Positions 7,992 to 16,337 of a DNA stretch of 58,795 nt are shown piece after piece. This stretch comes from an uncultured Oscillospiraceae bacterium (GTDB lineage: Bacteria > Bacillota > Clostridia > Oscillospirales > Oscillospiraceae): assembly GCA_947626315.1 (NCBI GenBank), contig CANQRQ010000018.1, positions 1 through 58,795 of the forward strand, written 5' to 3'. The translations under genes and the position numbers were made by a program. The notes under the pieces were generated by a model. That model was given only the letters and a program-made list of their open reading frames with translations. It did not search any database and was not told the origin of the DNA. Positions within the stretch are counted from its first letter, which is position 1; the number at the start of each line of letters is the position of its first letter.

Positions 7992-8045
7992 GAACCCTTT
8001 TTTCGCCGTCTCCCGGCAAAATTTTTTCATCCAGGAGGTACGCCC

Positions 8046-8513
8046 ATGAAAGCGGCCGTTTTTTCCGACACCCACGGCAACACCGCCCTGATGCTGGAGG
8101 CTGTGCGCCGGTCCAGGCCGGACCTGCTGATCCACCTGGGGGACTATGAGCGGGACGCGGAGGCGCTCCGCCGGGAGTTTCCCCAGCTGCCCCTCTACCA
8201 GGTCCGGGGCAACTGCGACCTGGCCGGGCTCTGCCCCCTGACGGACACGGTGCCCCTGGGCCCGGTAAAGGCCTTCATCACCCACGGGCACCTGTACAAC
8301 GTGAACTGGGGCAGGCTGGACTCGCTGGTATACGCCGCCCAGGAGCAGGGGGCCAAGCTCGCCCTCTTCGGCCACACGCACCAGGCCCTGTACGAGGAGA
8401 TCGGCGGCGTCCAGGTGCTCAACCCCGGCTCCGCCGGGAAGGGGCGGACGCCCAGCTGGGCGCTGATCCAGGTCTTTGACAACGGCGGCATCGCCTGCGA
8501 GATCCGAACCTGA
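8046..8513 (+). CDS. YfcE/MJ0936-type metallophosphoesterase
   Basis: 155 residues of the calcineurin-like phosphoesterase fold, whose small members hydrolyse phosphodiesters with a two-metal centre. All blocks are present: 'SDTHG' (residues 7-11), 'GDYERD', 'GNCD' (about 57), 'THGH' (about 79) and 'GHTH' (about 106). The closing 'NPGSAGKGR' is typical of the YfcE/YsnB group. Length is normal for the family. AGGAGG lies 7 nt before the ATG. It is cytoplasmic by lack of a signal peptide. It stands alone between hairpin array B and the CorC-family operon promoter. The physiological substrate is unknown for this subfamily. Confidence 0.85.
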   Translation: MKAAVFSDTHGNTALMLEAVRRSRPDLLIHLGDYERDAEALRREFPQLPLYQVRGNCDLAGLCPLTDTVPLGPVKAFITHGHLYNVNWGRLDSLVYAAQEQGAKLALFGHTHQALYEEIGGVQVLNPGSAGKGRTPSWALIQVFDNGGIACEIRT

Positions 8514-8540
8514 GCCCTTATTTCCGACCCAGGGCGCATA

Positions 8541-8569
8541 TTGACGTGCTAAACGGCTTATGTTATACT
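8541..8569 (+). promoter_or_regulatory. Sigma-A promoter of the CorC-family pair
   Basis: TTGACG (8541-8546), a 17-bp spacer and TATACT (8564-8569), about 90 bp before the first CorC-family start. Near-consensus. Confidence 0.75.
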
Positions 8570-8660
8570 AAAGATTAAAGGTCCTTTAAGGTCCGCCGGT
8601 TCCGGCTTTTCCGGTCCCGGCGGCAGATTCTGTGGGACAAAAGGAGTTGGAATTCCCAAA

Positions 8661-9944
8661 ATGGACGATGGCAGTCGATTGCCGTGGGTAATCGCGTTTC
8701 TTTTGCTGCTGTGCGCCGCGTACTTCGCCGTGGCGGAGACGGCTTTTGCCTCCGCCTCCCGGAACAAGATAAAAACCGCCGCGGACCGGGGAGACGCCCG
8801 GGCCCGCCGGGCCCTCTGGGTGCTGGACAATTTTGACCGGGCCATCAGCACCCTGCTGATCTGCACCAACATCGTACATATCGCCGCCGCCACGCTGGTG
8901 ACTGTCGCGGTCACCCGGCAGTGGGGCCTGAGCGCGGTATCGGTGAGCACGGTGCTGACCACGATCGTGGTCTTTTTCGCCGGAGAGATGCTTCCGAAGA
9001 CCGTGGCGAAGAAATACAGCGAGCGCTTCGCCAAGATCTGCGCGGGGCCGGTCAGCTTTTTCATGCGCCTCTTCAGCCCCTTCTCCGCCCTGCTGACCCT
9101 GATCGGCCAGGCGGCGGCCCGGCTCACCAAGGAGGACCCCCAGATCTCCGTCACTGAGGATGAACTGTACGACATCATCGAGGACATGACGGAGGAGGGC
9201 GCCCTGGACGAGGAGCGGGGCGAGCTGATCTCCTCCGCCCTCCAGTTCGGGGACGTGACGGTGGAGAGCATCCTGACCCCCCGGGTGGACCTAGTGGCCA
9301 TTGATATAGAGGACAGCCAGGAGGAGATCCTCTCCCTGATCAAGTCCACCAACCACAGCCGGCTGCCGGTCTACGAGGGCAGCATCGACAATATCATCGG
9401 CATTTTGCAGATCCGGCGCTTTATCAAGGCCTATCTCCGGCAGGGGCCGGGGCTGGACCTGCGTCCCCTGCTGGACGAGGTCTTTTTTATCCACCAGAGC
9501 ACCAATATCGACGAGCTGCTGCCCGTCATGTCCAAGCGGCGGCTGAATGTGGCCGTGGTGACGGACAATTACGGCGGCACTCTGGGCATCGTCACCGTGG
9601 AGGATATCCTGGAGGAGCTGGTCGGCGAGATCTGGGACGAGGACGACGTGGTGGAGGAGACGATCGTGGACCAGGGCGAGGGCCTGTGCCTGGCGGACGC
9701 GGATGAGACCGTCAGCGACGTGTTTGAGCACATGGGCTACGAGGACCCGGAGGGGGACGAGGACCTGGTCAACACCCTGATGGGCGAGTGGGCCTACGGG
9801 CAGTTTACCGCCATCCCCAAGGTGGGGGACAGCTTCCGGTATCACGGCCTGGAGGTCACCGTCGCCGCCATGGAGCACAACCGCATTCTGAAGCTGCGGG
9901 TCGCCCTCCTGCCGGAGGACCGGGAAGGGGGCGAGGAGGCGTGA
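8661..9944 (+). CDS. CorC/HlyC-family (CNNM) membrane protein, first copy
   Basis: 427 residues with the family plan: a DUF21/CNNM transmembrane domain (about 1-170, 'FFAGEMLPKTVAKK'), a pair of CBS domains (about 195-315, 'SRLPVYEGSIDNIIGIL' and 'GGTLGIVTVEDILEEL') and a C-terminal CorC_HlyC domain (about 335-420). Family members in Firmicutes, such as MpfA, are implicated in Mg2+ homeostasis or export; the old name hemolysin is not supported by function. AAGGAG lies 14 nt before the ATG, rather far. The next gene is a paralogue overlapping by 4 nt (GTGA), so both are surely one operon and may form heteromers. The transported ion is unproven. Confidence 0.88.
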   Translation: MDDGSRLPWVIAFLLLLCAAYFAVAETAFASASRNKIKTAADRGDARARRALWVLDNFDRAISTLLICTNIVHIAAATLVTVAVTRQWGLSAVSVSTVLTTIVVFFAGEMLPKTVAKKYSERFAKICAGPVSFFMRLFSPFSALLTLIGQAAARLTKEDPQISVTEDELYDIIEDMTEEGALDEERGELISSALQFGDVTVESILTPRVDLVAIDIEDSQEEILSLIKSTNHSRLPVYEGSIDNIIGILQIRRFIKAYLRQGPGLDLRPLLDEVFFIHQSTNIDELLPVMSKRRLNVAVVTDNYGGTLGIVTVEDILEELVGEIWDEDDVVEETIVDQGEGLCLADADETVSDVFEHMGYEDPEGDEDLVNTLMGEWAYGQFTAIPKVGDSFRYHGLEVTVAAMEHNRILKLRVALLPEDREGGEEA

Positions 9945-11203
9945 CCATTTATCTGATCGCCGCGGGCATTGTGCTGTGCCTGGCTCTGTCCGCCTTCTTC
10001 TCCGCTTCGGAGATGGCCTACTCCTCCTGCAACACCATCCGCCTGGAGAAATACCGGGACGAAGGCTCCAAGCGGGCGGCCGCCGCCGTGCGGATCACCC
10101 AGCGCTATGACGACGCTCTGGGCGCCATCCTGATCGGCAACAACCTGGTGAACATCGCCGCGTCCTCCCTGGGCTCTGTCTTTGTCATTCTGCTCACCGG
10201 GAGCGACGCTTACGCCTGGGTCTCTACCCTGGGCATCACCCTGCTGGTGATCATCTTCGGGGAGACGATCCCCAAAATCACCGCCAAAAAGCGGGCCAAC
10301 CTCACCGCCATGGAGAACGCCTGGGCCATCCGCGCGCTGATGCTGCTCCTCAAGCCGCTGATCTGGCTGGTGGTGAAGAGCATCGAGCTGCTCACCCGGG
10401 GTATGAAGGGCGAGAGCGAAGGCCAGGAGGAGGCGGTGGAGGAGCTGCAGTCTCTCATCGAGACCGCCGAGGATGAGGAGGTCCTGGACGAGGACCGGTC
10501 CGAGCTGCTCCAGGCCGCCATCGACTTCGCGGATATCTCCGCCCTGGAGGTCATGACCGCCCGGGTGGATGTGCAGGCCCTGGATATCGACGACGACTGG
10601 GAGGAGCTGATCGCCCAGGTGGAGGAGGCCCCCTTCTCCCGCCTGCCGGTCTACGAGGGCAGCGTTGACAACATCATCGGCGTGCTGTATCTCAACCGCT
10701 TCCTGAAGGCCCTCACGGACGGGGAGCGGGTGGACATCCGCAAATATCTGATGCCCCCCTGCTATGTGTACAAGACCATGAAGCTGCCCCAGGTGCTCAG
10801 CCAGCTGCGCCGGGCCAAGCAGCATCTGGCCGTGGTGTCCGACGAGTACGGCGGCACCCTGGGGGTGCTGTCCATGGAGGACGTGCTGGAGCAGATCGTG
10901 GGCGACATCTGGGACGAGACGGACGAGGTGGAGCCGGAGGCGGTGCAGCGCTCCGACGGGGAGTACGAGCTGAACGGGGACATGATGCTGGAGGATTTCC
11001 TGGAGCTGGTCGGCCTGGAGGCGGACAGCTTTGAGGCCGAGAGCAATACCCTGGGCGGCTGGACTCTGGAGATCTTCGGCACCTTCCCCCAGGCGGGGGA
11101 CAGCATCCGCTGCGGGAACCTGGAGCTCACCGTCCTCTCCATGGACGGCCGCCGGGTGGAGCGGGTCCTGGTAAAGGTCCTGCCCGAGGAAAAGGAGAAT
11201 TAA
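9941..11203 (+). CDS. CorC/HlyC-family (CNNM) membrane protein, second copy
   Basis: 420 residues starting at a GTG that overlaps the stop of the first copy (GTGA, 9941-9944), with GAGGAGG just upstream. The start is set by the immediate hydrophobic 'IYLIAAGIVLCLALSAFFSA' segment; an in-frame extension 51 codons upstream is only a shadow of the first gene. Same domain order as its neighbour: DUF21 membrane domain, two CBS domains ('SRLPVYEGSVDNIIGVLYL', 'GGTLGVLSMEDVLEQI') and CorC_HlyC. 'FGETIPKITAKK' matches the proline-bearing motif in the first copy. Tandem arrangement suggests a duplication. A strong terminator follows 17 bp after the stop. Confidence 0.88.
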   Translation: MTIYLIAAGIVLCLALSAFFSASEMAYSSCNTIRLEKYRDEGSKRAAAAVRITQRYDDALGAILIGNNLVNIAASSLGSVFVILLTGSDAYAWVSTLGITLLVIIFGETIPKITAKKRANLTAMENAWAIRALMLLLKPLIWLVVKSIELLTRGMKGESEGQEEAVEELQSLIETAEDEEVLDEDRSELLQAAIDFADISALEVMTARVDVQALDIDDDWEELIAQVEEAPFSRLPVYEGSVDNIIGVLYLNRFLKALTDGERVDIRKYLMPPCYVYKTMKLPQVLSQLRRAKQHLAVVSDEYGGTLGVLSMEDVLEQIVGDIWDETDEVEPEAVQRSDGEYELNGDMMLEDFLELVGLEADSFEAESNTLGGWTLEIFGTFPQAGDSIRCGNLELTVLSMDGRRVERVLVKVLPEEKEN

Positions 11204-11219
11204 AAATACGCATAAAAAA

Positions 11220-11251
11220 ACGGGAACCGTGAAAACGGTTCCCGTTTTTTT
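11220..11251. terminator. Bidirectional intrinsic terminator
   Basis: ACGGGAACCGT-GAAA-ACGGTTCCCGT with seven flanking A and seven T, serving the CorC-family pair on plus and the formate/nitrite channel gene on minus, which end on either side. Confidence 0.9.
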
Positions 11252-11264
11252 ATAAAATCCGCGG

Positions 11265-12086
11265 TCAGGCCGCTTTTTCCGTTTTCTTGCCGTAGGCGTA
11301 CCAGAGCAGCAGCGCCACCAGCAGGCCGCCCAGGATGTTCCCCAGGGTCACCGGCAGAAGGTTGCGCAGCAGGAAATTCCCCAAAGTGAGGCCGGAGATA
11401 TCCACCCCCGCCTGGGCGGCCAGCGCGGCATAGCCGGGCAGGCTCTTGACGAAGAGCCCTGCCGGGATATAAAACATGTTGGCCACGCTATGCTCAAAGC
11501 CGCAGATCACGAAGAAGCTGATCGGCAGATACACGCCCACCGCCCGGCCCGGGACGCTTTTGGCGCAGGAGGAGCACATCACCGCGATGCAGACCAGGAT
11601 GTTGCAGCCCATCCCCAGCAGGAGGGCCCGGCCGAAGCGCAGGGCGCACTTGTTGGCCGCCACCTTCATGGCGTAGACCGCCAGGGCCCCGTCGCCCAGG
11701 TCCATCTGCCCCGCGAAGGCGCAGCCGGCGGCCAGCAGGCAGCCGCCCAGCAGGTTGCCTCCGTACACCAGCAGCCAGTTGCGCAGCATCCCGCTGAGCC
11801 GGACCCGGCCGGCGAACAGGTCCATGGCGATCAGGTTGTTGCCGGTAAAGAGCTCCGCCCCCATCATGACGATGATAAAGAGGTTGAAGGGGAACAGCAG
11901 GCCGCTGATGATCCGGGCGGCAGAGGGGTTGGAAACGGCGAAGGTGGCCGTGTTGGACACGCAGGCGCCGCAGCCCACCAGGAAGCCCGCCAGCACCCCC
12001 AGCACCAGCAGCCGCAGGGCCGGCGCCTTAGTCTTCCGCTCCCCCAGGTCCAGATAAGTCTCTACAAATTCAGCCGGTGTCAGCAT
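11265..12086 (-). CDS. Formate/nitrite transporter family channel
   Basis: 273 residues of the FNT family, pentameric inner-membrane channels for formate, nitrite or hydrosulfide. Six hydrophobic segments are visible, with 'MGAELFTGNNLIAMDLFAGR' (about residue 80) and 'ICGFEHSVANMFYIP' (about 190), which contains the conserved pore histidine. The ATG at 12086 is chosen over an in-frame codon 34 positions upstream because AGGAGG lies just before it and the longer form would span the promoter and a terminator. It is a single-gene unit with its own consensus promoter. Formate export in a fermenting anaerobe is the likely role; the substrate cannot be decided from sequence. Confidence 0.88.
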   Translation of the reverse strand: MLTPAEFVETYLDLGERKTKAPALRLLVLGVLAGFLVGCGACVSNTATFAVSNPSAARIISGLLFPFNLFIIVMMGAELFTGNNLIAMDLFAGRVRLSGMLRNWLLVYGGNLLGGCLLAAGCAFAGQMDLGDGALAVYAMKVAANKCALRFGRALLLGMGCNILVCIAVMCSSCAKSVPGRAVGVYLPISFFVICGFEHSVANMFYIPAGLFVKSLPGYAALAAQAGVDISGLTLGNFLLRNLLPVTLGNILGGLLVALLLWYAYGKKTEKAA

Positions 12087-12113
12087 AGCCGCGTCCTCCT
12101 GTGTTTTTTCCCT

Positions 12114-12142
12114 ATTATACCTGTTAAAGCGCCCTTTTTCAA
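12114..12142 (-). promoter_or_regulatory. Sigma-A promoter of the FNT channel gene
   Basis: On minus: TTGAAA (12137-12142), 17-bp spacer, TATAAT (12114-12119), then AGGAGG and the ATG 28 bp further on. Confidence 0.85.
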
Positions 12143-12149
12143 GGACAAA

Positions 12150-12175
12150 CCCCGCCGTATTCATATACGGCGGGG
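12150..12175 (-). terminator. Terminator after the P-type ATPase gene
   Basis: CCCCGCCGTAT/ATACGGCGGGG, an 11-bp perfect stem with a 4-nt loop, 22 bp past the ATPase stop. On minus it is followed by TTTGTCCTT, a modest T tract. Confidence 0.7.
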
Positions 12176-12197
12176 CATTGTCTTCCATTTATCGCGT

Positions 12198-14834
12198 TTA
12201 TGCCTTTTTCAGCTTCCGCTGCACAAGCTTTACCAGCTCCACCACGGGGATCACGCAGGCGCCCAGGCCAATGGCGATGGCGTACTCCAGGAAGGACACG
12301 CTGGTGAACTCAAAGGCCGCGGCCAGCACCGGGATCTCGCAGACCACGGTGGTGGCGATCAGGGAGCCCACGGCGGCCAGCAGCAGCATGACGTTCCGGC
12401 TCTTCAGCCGGAAAATGCTGCCCCGCTGGGAGCGCATGTTGAAGCTGTGGAAAATCTCCGCCATGGACATGGTCAGAAAAGCCATAGTGGTGCCGTCCGG
12501 GCTGTTGGCGACGGCCCAGACGCCGGACTCCATGGCGTGGCCGATGAAGTAGGACAGCAGGGTGAGGGCCGAGACCAGCAGGCCCTGGTACACGATGTCC
12601 ACCCCCATGCCCCCGGCAAAGATGCCCGCCCGGGCCTCCCGGGGCTTGCGGCGCATCACGTCCGCCTCCGCCTTCTCCATGCCCAGGGCCAGGGCCGGGA
12701 AGCAGTCCGTCACCAGGTTGATCCAGAGCAGATGCACCGGCTGCAGGATGGTAAAGCCCAGGAGCGTGGCGGAGAAGATGCTGAGCACCTCGCTCATGTT
12801 GGAGCCCAGGAGGAACTGGATGGCCTTGCGGATGTTGTCGTAGATCCGGCGGCCCTCCTCCACGGCGCCCACAATGGTGGCGAAGTTGTCGTCCGCCAGG
12901 ACCATGTCTGCGGCGTTTTTGGTCACGTCCGTGCCGGTGATGCCCATGCCCACGCCGATATCTGCGGACTTGATGCTGGGGGCGTCGTTCACCCCGTCGC
13001 CGGTCATGGCGGTCACATAGCCCGCCCCCCGCCAGGCGTTGATAATGCGGGTCTTGTGCTCCGGCTGCACCCGGGCGTAGACGCTGATGTTCCGAAACTC
13101 CCGGCCGAAGGTCTCGTCGTCCATGTCGTCCAGCTGGGAGCCGCTGACGGCGTAGGTCCCCTCGGCGAGGATGCCCAGCTCCTTGGCGATGGCCACGGCG
13201 GTGTCCACATGGTCGCCGGTGATCATGATGGGGCGGATGCCCGCCTCCCGGCACTGGGCGATGGCGGCGAGCACCTCCGGCCGCACCGGGTCGATCATGC
13301 CGCACAGGCCCATGAAGGTCAGCTCCTGCTCCAGCTCCTCCGGCTCATAGCTCCCAGGCTGGGCGGGCCAGTCCCGCCGGGCGCAGGCCAGGACCCGCAA
13401 AGCCCGGTCGGCCATAGCTTTGTTGGCCTGCCCGATCTGCCGGCGGACCTCCTCCGTCATAGGGAGCCGCTCTCCGTTTTTCAGATAGTGGGTGCAGCGG
13501 CCTACCAGCACGTCCGGCGCGCCCTTGGTGAACTGCACATAGCCGGAGGCCGTGGTATGCACCGTGCTCATCAGTTTCCGGCCCGAGTCAAAGGGGGCCT
13601 CGCCGCAGCGGATGTTCAGGGCCTTCAGGGTGTTCTTATCCCGGCCCAGCTTGTTGGCCCAGGCCACCAGGGCGGCCTCCGTGGGCTCGCCGGTCACCAG
13701 GCCGTCCTCCCCCAGCTCCGCGTCGGAGCAGAGGGCCATGGCGGAGGCCAGCTCCGCCTCGTTGTCCCCGTAGAAGTCCACCACCGTCATCTTGTTCTGA
13801 GTGAGGGTTCCGGTCTTGTCGGAGCATATGATCTGGGCGCAGCCCAGGGTCTCCACCGCCGTCAGGCGGCGGATAATGGCGTTGCGCTTGGACATGTTGG
13901 TGACGCCGATGGACAGCACCACCGTCACCACCGCGGCCAGGCCCTCGGGGATGGCCGCCACGGCCAGGGACACGGCGATCATGAAGGAGCTGAGCACCGC
14001 CTCAAAGTCCAGCCCGCCGGCCCGGAACAGCTGCACGCCGAAGACCACCGCACAGATGCCCAGCACCAGCCAAGTCAGCACCTTGGACAACTGGCTGAGC
14101 TTGATCTGCAAAGGGGTCTGCCCCTCCTGAGCCTGGGCCAGCGCGTCGGCGATCTTGCCCATCTCGGTGTCCATGCCGGTGCCGGTGAGCACGGCGGCGC
14201 CCCGGCCGTAGACCACGGTGCTGCCCATGTAGACCATGTTTTTCCGGTCGCCCAGGGGCACGTCCTTAGCCCCCTCCGCCAGCGCGATCCTTTCGACCTC
14301 CTTGTTCACCGGGACGGATTCGCCGGTGAGGGCGGCCTCCTCCACCTTCAGGCTGGCGCACTGGATCAGCCGCCCGTCGGCGGGCACCGCGTCCCCGGCC
14401 TCCAGGAGCACCACGTCCCCGGTCACCAGCTCCTCGCTGGGCACGACGATCAGATGCCCGTCCCGGAGGACTTTGGAGGTGGCGGCAGACATCTTCTGCA
14501 GCGCCTCGATGGCCTTTTCCGCCTTGCTCTCCTGGTACACCCCCAGCACCGCGTTGATCAGCACCACGGCCAGGATGATGATCACGTCGGCAAAGCTCTC
14601 CCCCTCCACCACGGCCAGCACGCCGCTGATGGCGGCGGCAGCCAGGAGGATGATGATCATGGGGTCCGCCAGCTGCTCCAGAAAGCGGCGGAGCAGGGAC
14701 TTGCCCGGCGCGGCGGCCAGCTTGTTGCGCCCGTTTTCCTCCAGGCGGCGCTGGGCCTCCGCCGCGCGCAGGCCCTCGGGGGCGGAGCCCATTTCGGCGA
14801 GCACCGTCTCTTTTTCTTCGCAGTAGAATTTCAT
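12198..14834 (-). CDS. P-type cation-transporting ATPase (P2A), probably Mn2+/Ca2+ export
   Basis: 878 residues of the P2A group. Actuator 'LTGES' (about 169-173), phosphorylation site 'CSDKTGTLT' with Asp339, hinge 'MTGDGVNDAP'. Ion-site residues match the Ca2+-ATPase pattern: PEGL in M4 (about 296-299), 'GSNMSEV' in M5 and 'NLVTDCFPALALG' in M6. ATG 14834 is preferred; an in-frame codon 29 positions upstream lies inside the terminator hairpin. The leader carries a yybP-ykoY-type Mn2+ riboswitch, which in other Firmicutes controls P-type Mn2+ exporters, so manganese export is more likely than pure calcium transport. The gene is monocistronic, with a terminator behind it. Confidence 0.88.
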   Translation of the reverse strand: MKFYCEEKETVLAEMGSAPEGLRAAEAQRRLEENGRNKLAAAPGKSLLRRFLEQLADPMIIILLAAAAISGVLAVVEGESFADVIIILAVVLINAVLGVYQESKAEKAIEALQKMSAATSKVLRDGHLIVVPSEELVTGDVVLLEAGDAVPADGRLIQCASLKVEEAALTGESVPVNKEVERIALAEGAKDVPLGDRKNMVYMGSTVVYGRGAAVLTGTGMDTEMGKIADALAQAQEGQTPLQIKLSQLSKVLTWLVLGICAVVFGVQLFRAGGLDFEAVLSSFMIAVSLAVAAIPEGLAAVVTVVLSIGVTNMSKRNAIIRRLTAVETLGCAQIICSDKTGTLTQNKMTVVDFYGDNEAELASAMALCSDAELGEDGLVTGEPTEAALVAWANKLGRDKNTLKALNIRCGEAPFDSGRKLMSTVHTTASGYVQFTKGAPDVLVGRCTHYLKNGERLPMTEEVRRQIGQANKAMADRALRVLACARRDWPAQPGSYEPEELEQELTFMGLCGMIDPVRPEVLAAIAQCREAGIRPIMITGDHVDTAVAIAKELGILAEGTYAVSGSQLDDMDDETFGREFRNISVYARVQPEHKTRIINAWRGAGYVTAMTGDGVNDAPSIKSADIGVGMGITGTDVTKNAADMVLADDNFATIVGAVEEGRRIYDNIRKAIQFLLGSNMSEVLSIFSATLLGFTILQPVHLLWINLVTDCFPALALGMEKAEADVMRRKPREARAGIFAGGMGVDIVYQGLLVSALTLLSYFIGHAMESGVWAVANSPDGTTMAFLTMSMAEIFHSFNMRSQRGSIFRLKSRNVMLLLAAVGSLIATTVVCEIPVLAAAFEFTSVSFLEYAIAIGLGACVIPVVELVKLVQRKLKKA

Positions 14835-14854
14835 ACGCAAAACTCCTTTTCCGT

Positions 14855-14997
14855 ATAAAAAGAGACTTTTACAGCGCAAGCGCTGTAAAAGTCTCGCAAA
14901 ATACCAATCAGTATCTGGCACGCCGAACCGGAAAACCGGTCGGGCTGACGACGCGCCAACATCTTTCGATGCATGCTACTCCCTTTGTTGCCAATCC
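14855..14997 (-). ncRNA. yybP-ykoY-type (Mn2+) riboswitch with intrinsic terminator
   Basis: The 143-nt minus-strand leader has the hallmark 'AAAGGGAGTAGC' (around 14976-14987) and, after a hairpin, 'GTCGTCA' (about 14942-14948), followed by 'GTGCCAGATACTG'. The aptamer is followed by a perfect 15-bp terminator stem (14862-14876 with 14881-14895, loop of 4) and TTTTTAT. In this class Mn2+ binding stabilises the aptamer and lets transcription continue. A promoter ends immediately upstream. One G fewer than the usual GGGG in the first motif; pairing was judged by eye, not by a covariance model. Confidence 0.75.
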
Positions 14998-15026
14998 AGA
15001 GTACCACAAACCGGCCCGCAAGTCAA
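14998..15026 (-). promoter_or_regulatory. Sigma-A promoter of the riboswitch/P-type ATPase unit
   Basis: On minus: TTGACT (15021-15026), 17-bp spacer, TACTCT (14998-15003). Transcription would start just before the aptamer. Confidence 0.75.
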
Positions 15027-15054
15027 GAGTCTCCGCGCCCCGGCAGGTGCGTTT

Positions 15055-15279
15055 TTAATCCCCCGGATTGGGGCGGATCACCTTGCCGATGTTCCAGATA
15101 TGGGCGGCCTGGCGGGCCCTCTCGGCCCGTTCCGCCTCATTCCGGTAGGCAAACTCCGCCGTATGGCTGCTGCAGTCCAGGCACTGGACGTAGAGGCACC
15201 AGCCGCCCTCGTCCTCAAAGCAGCCCGTGCCGCCGCAATAGGGGCAGTCCTGCAATTCCAGATCAAAAATCGGGTCCAT
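15055..15279 (-). CDS. Lar-like zinc-ribbon protein
   Basis: 74 residues with two Cys pairs, 'CPYCGG' (about 12-17) and 'CLDC' (about 33-36), and the closing '...QAAHIWN' that marks the Lar/restriction-alleviation zinc-ribbon family (there '[EQ]A...WN'). The original Lar relieves type I restriction in phage Rac, but most relatives are uncharacterised. 'EDEGGWCLYVQC' between the pairs fits the usual four-strand ribbon. It lies 42 bp downstream of the Lgt-like gene on the same strand and may be the end of that operon. Chromosomal rather than phage context here, so the function is open. Confidence 0.65.
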   Translation of the reverse strand: MDPIFDLELQDCPYCGGTGCFEDEGGWCLYVQCLDCSSHTAEFAYRNEAERAERARQAAHIWNIGKVIRPNPGD

Positions 15280-15320
15280 TCAAATCCTCCGTATTTGTTG
15301 TTCCTGTGGTTTTTCCCGCT

Positions 15321-16337
15321 TTAGCCTGCCTCCGGGGCCGTCTGTTTCTTCCGCTTTTCGCAGACGGTGCGGTAGCAGATATGGGCCGTCAGCGCCATGA
15401 CCAGGCAGCAGGCGCTCATGCCGCCGTAGCATTTCAGATACCAGTCCCCGTGCCGCTGGACCAGGTACTCCAGATAGCCCGCCCCGCCCACGGAGGCCAG
15501 GAAAACCAGCCAGAGGATCCAGTGGTAGAAGCGCAGGCCGTTGGCCCGGATGGAGTGGACGCTGTAATACACCAGCACCCCCAGCATAGACAGGGCGCCG
15601 AGGATCTGCACCAAGCTGATAAAGCCGTTGGAGCGGAGAAAGCTGGAGTCATAGCGGGTGCTGTCCAGCACGATCTCCATGGCGCCGTAGAGCAGCAGGA
15701 ACAGCAAGGCCGTGTGCCCGTAGCGGGAGCCGCTCTTCATGCGGACCCGGCCGCGCCGGTAGGTAAAGCCCAGCAGCAGCGCCGCCAGCACCAGCAGCAG
15801 CAGGAACTGCACAAAGAAGGTGGCGAAGTGGTACTCCGCCGCTCCGGAGCCGTTGTCCACCGCCGCGGCGATGGGCAGCCGCTGCAGCGCGGGGGTGCTC
15901 ACCATCACCTTGCCCCGGTCGGCGTTGCTGAACAGGGCGCTGAGGCGGATGAGGGCCATGCCCAGGGCGGCCCCGGGGGCCAGCGCGTCAAACATGCGCC
16001 CGGCGCTGTCCGAGAAGCGGAGCAGGCGCACCAGCAGCACGGCCAGGGTCACACCCAGAAAGACGCCGGGCATGCAGTAGCTCCCCAGGGAGAAGTTGGT
16101 AAAGGCGGAGGCGAAGCCCGTGTACTGCTCCGCGTGGCAGTACCAGTGGATCGCCCGGGCGAAGAACAGGGACAGCACCGTGGCGATGGGCAGCAGGATC
16201 CACAGGGCCGCGGCCCCGCCGCCGGGGGCGTAGACCGCCAGGCTCAGGAAAAACCAGGCGGCTACCGCCAGGCAGATGACGATGGAGCTCCAGTAGAGCA
16301 CGATCCCGCCGGAATAGATGGCGATAGGTTCTATCAT
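15321..16337 (-). CDS. Lgt-like integral membrane protein
   Basis: 338 residues with about eight hydrophobic segments. The arrangement 'AIYSGGIVLYWSSIVICLAV', 'GMALIRLSALFSNADRG' and 'EIVLDSTRYDSSFLRSNGFISLVQIL' tracks prolipoprotein diacylglyceryl transferase (Lgt), where the second block is GRxGNFxNGE. Here the Asn and Glu of that signature are not kept, so normal lipoprotein lipidation is unlikely; a related lipid-handling step is possible. The ATG overlaps the stop of the phosphodiester glycosidase gene by 4 nt, so the two are co-translated. It may act with that exported enzyme in envelope biogenesis. A genuine lgt is probably elsewhere. Confidence 0.6.
   Translation of the reverse strand: MIEPIAIYSGGIVLYWSSIVICLAVAAWFFLSLAVYAPGGGAAALWILLPIATVLSLFFARAIHWYCHAEQYTGFASAFTNFSLGSYCMPGVFLGVTLAVLLVRLLRFSDSAGRMFDALAPGAALGMALIRLSALFSNADRGKVMVSTPALQRLPIAAAVDNGSGAAEYHFATFFVQFLLLLVLAALLLGFTYRRGRVRMKSGSRYGHTALLFLLLYGAMEIVLDSTRYDSSFLRSNGFISLVQILGALSMLGVLVYYSVHSIRANGLRFYHWILWLVFLASVGGAGYLEYLVQRHGDWYLKCYGGMSACCLVMALTAHICYRTVCEKRKKQTAPEAG

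Noticed and set aside
7671-8049. Short open frames across hairpin array B
   Set aside because: Translated text such as repeated Lys/Ala-Ser runs comes from the inverted repeats; no ribosome sites.
11490-14858. 1122-codon plus-strand open frame opposite the FNT and P-type ATPase genes
   Set aside because: Antisense shadow; it crosses promoter, terminator and riboswitch, and its protein is repetitive Gly/His/Gln text.
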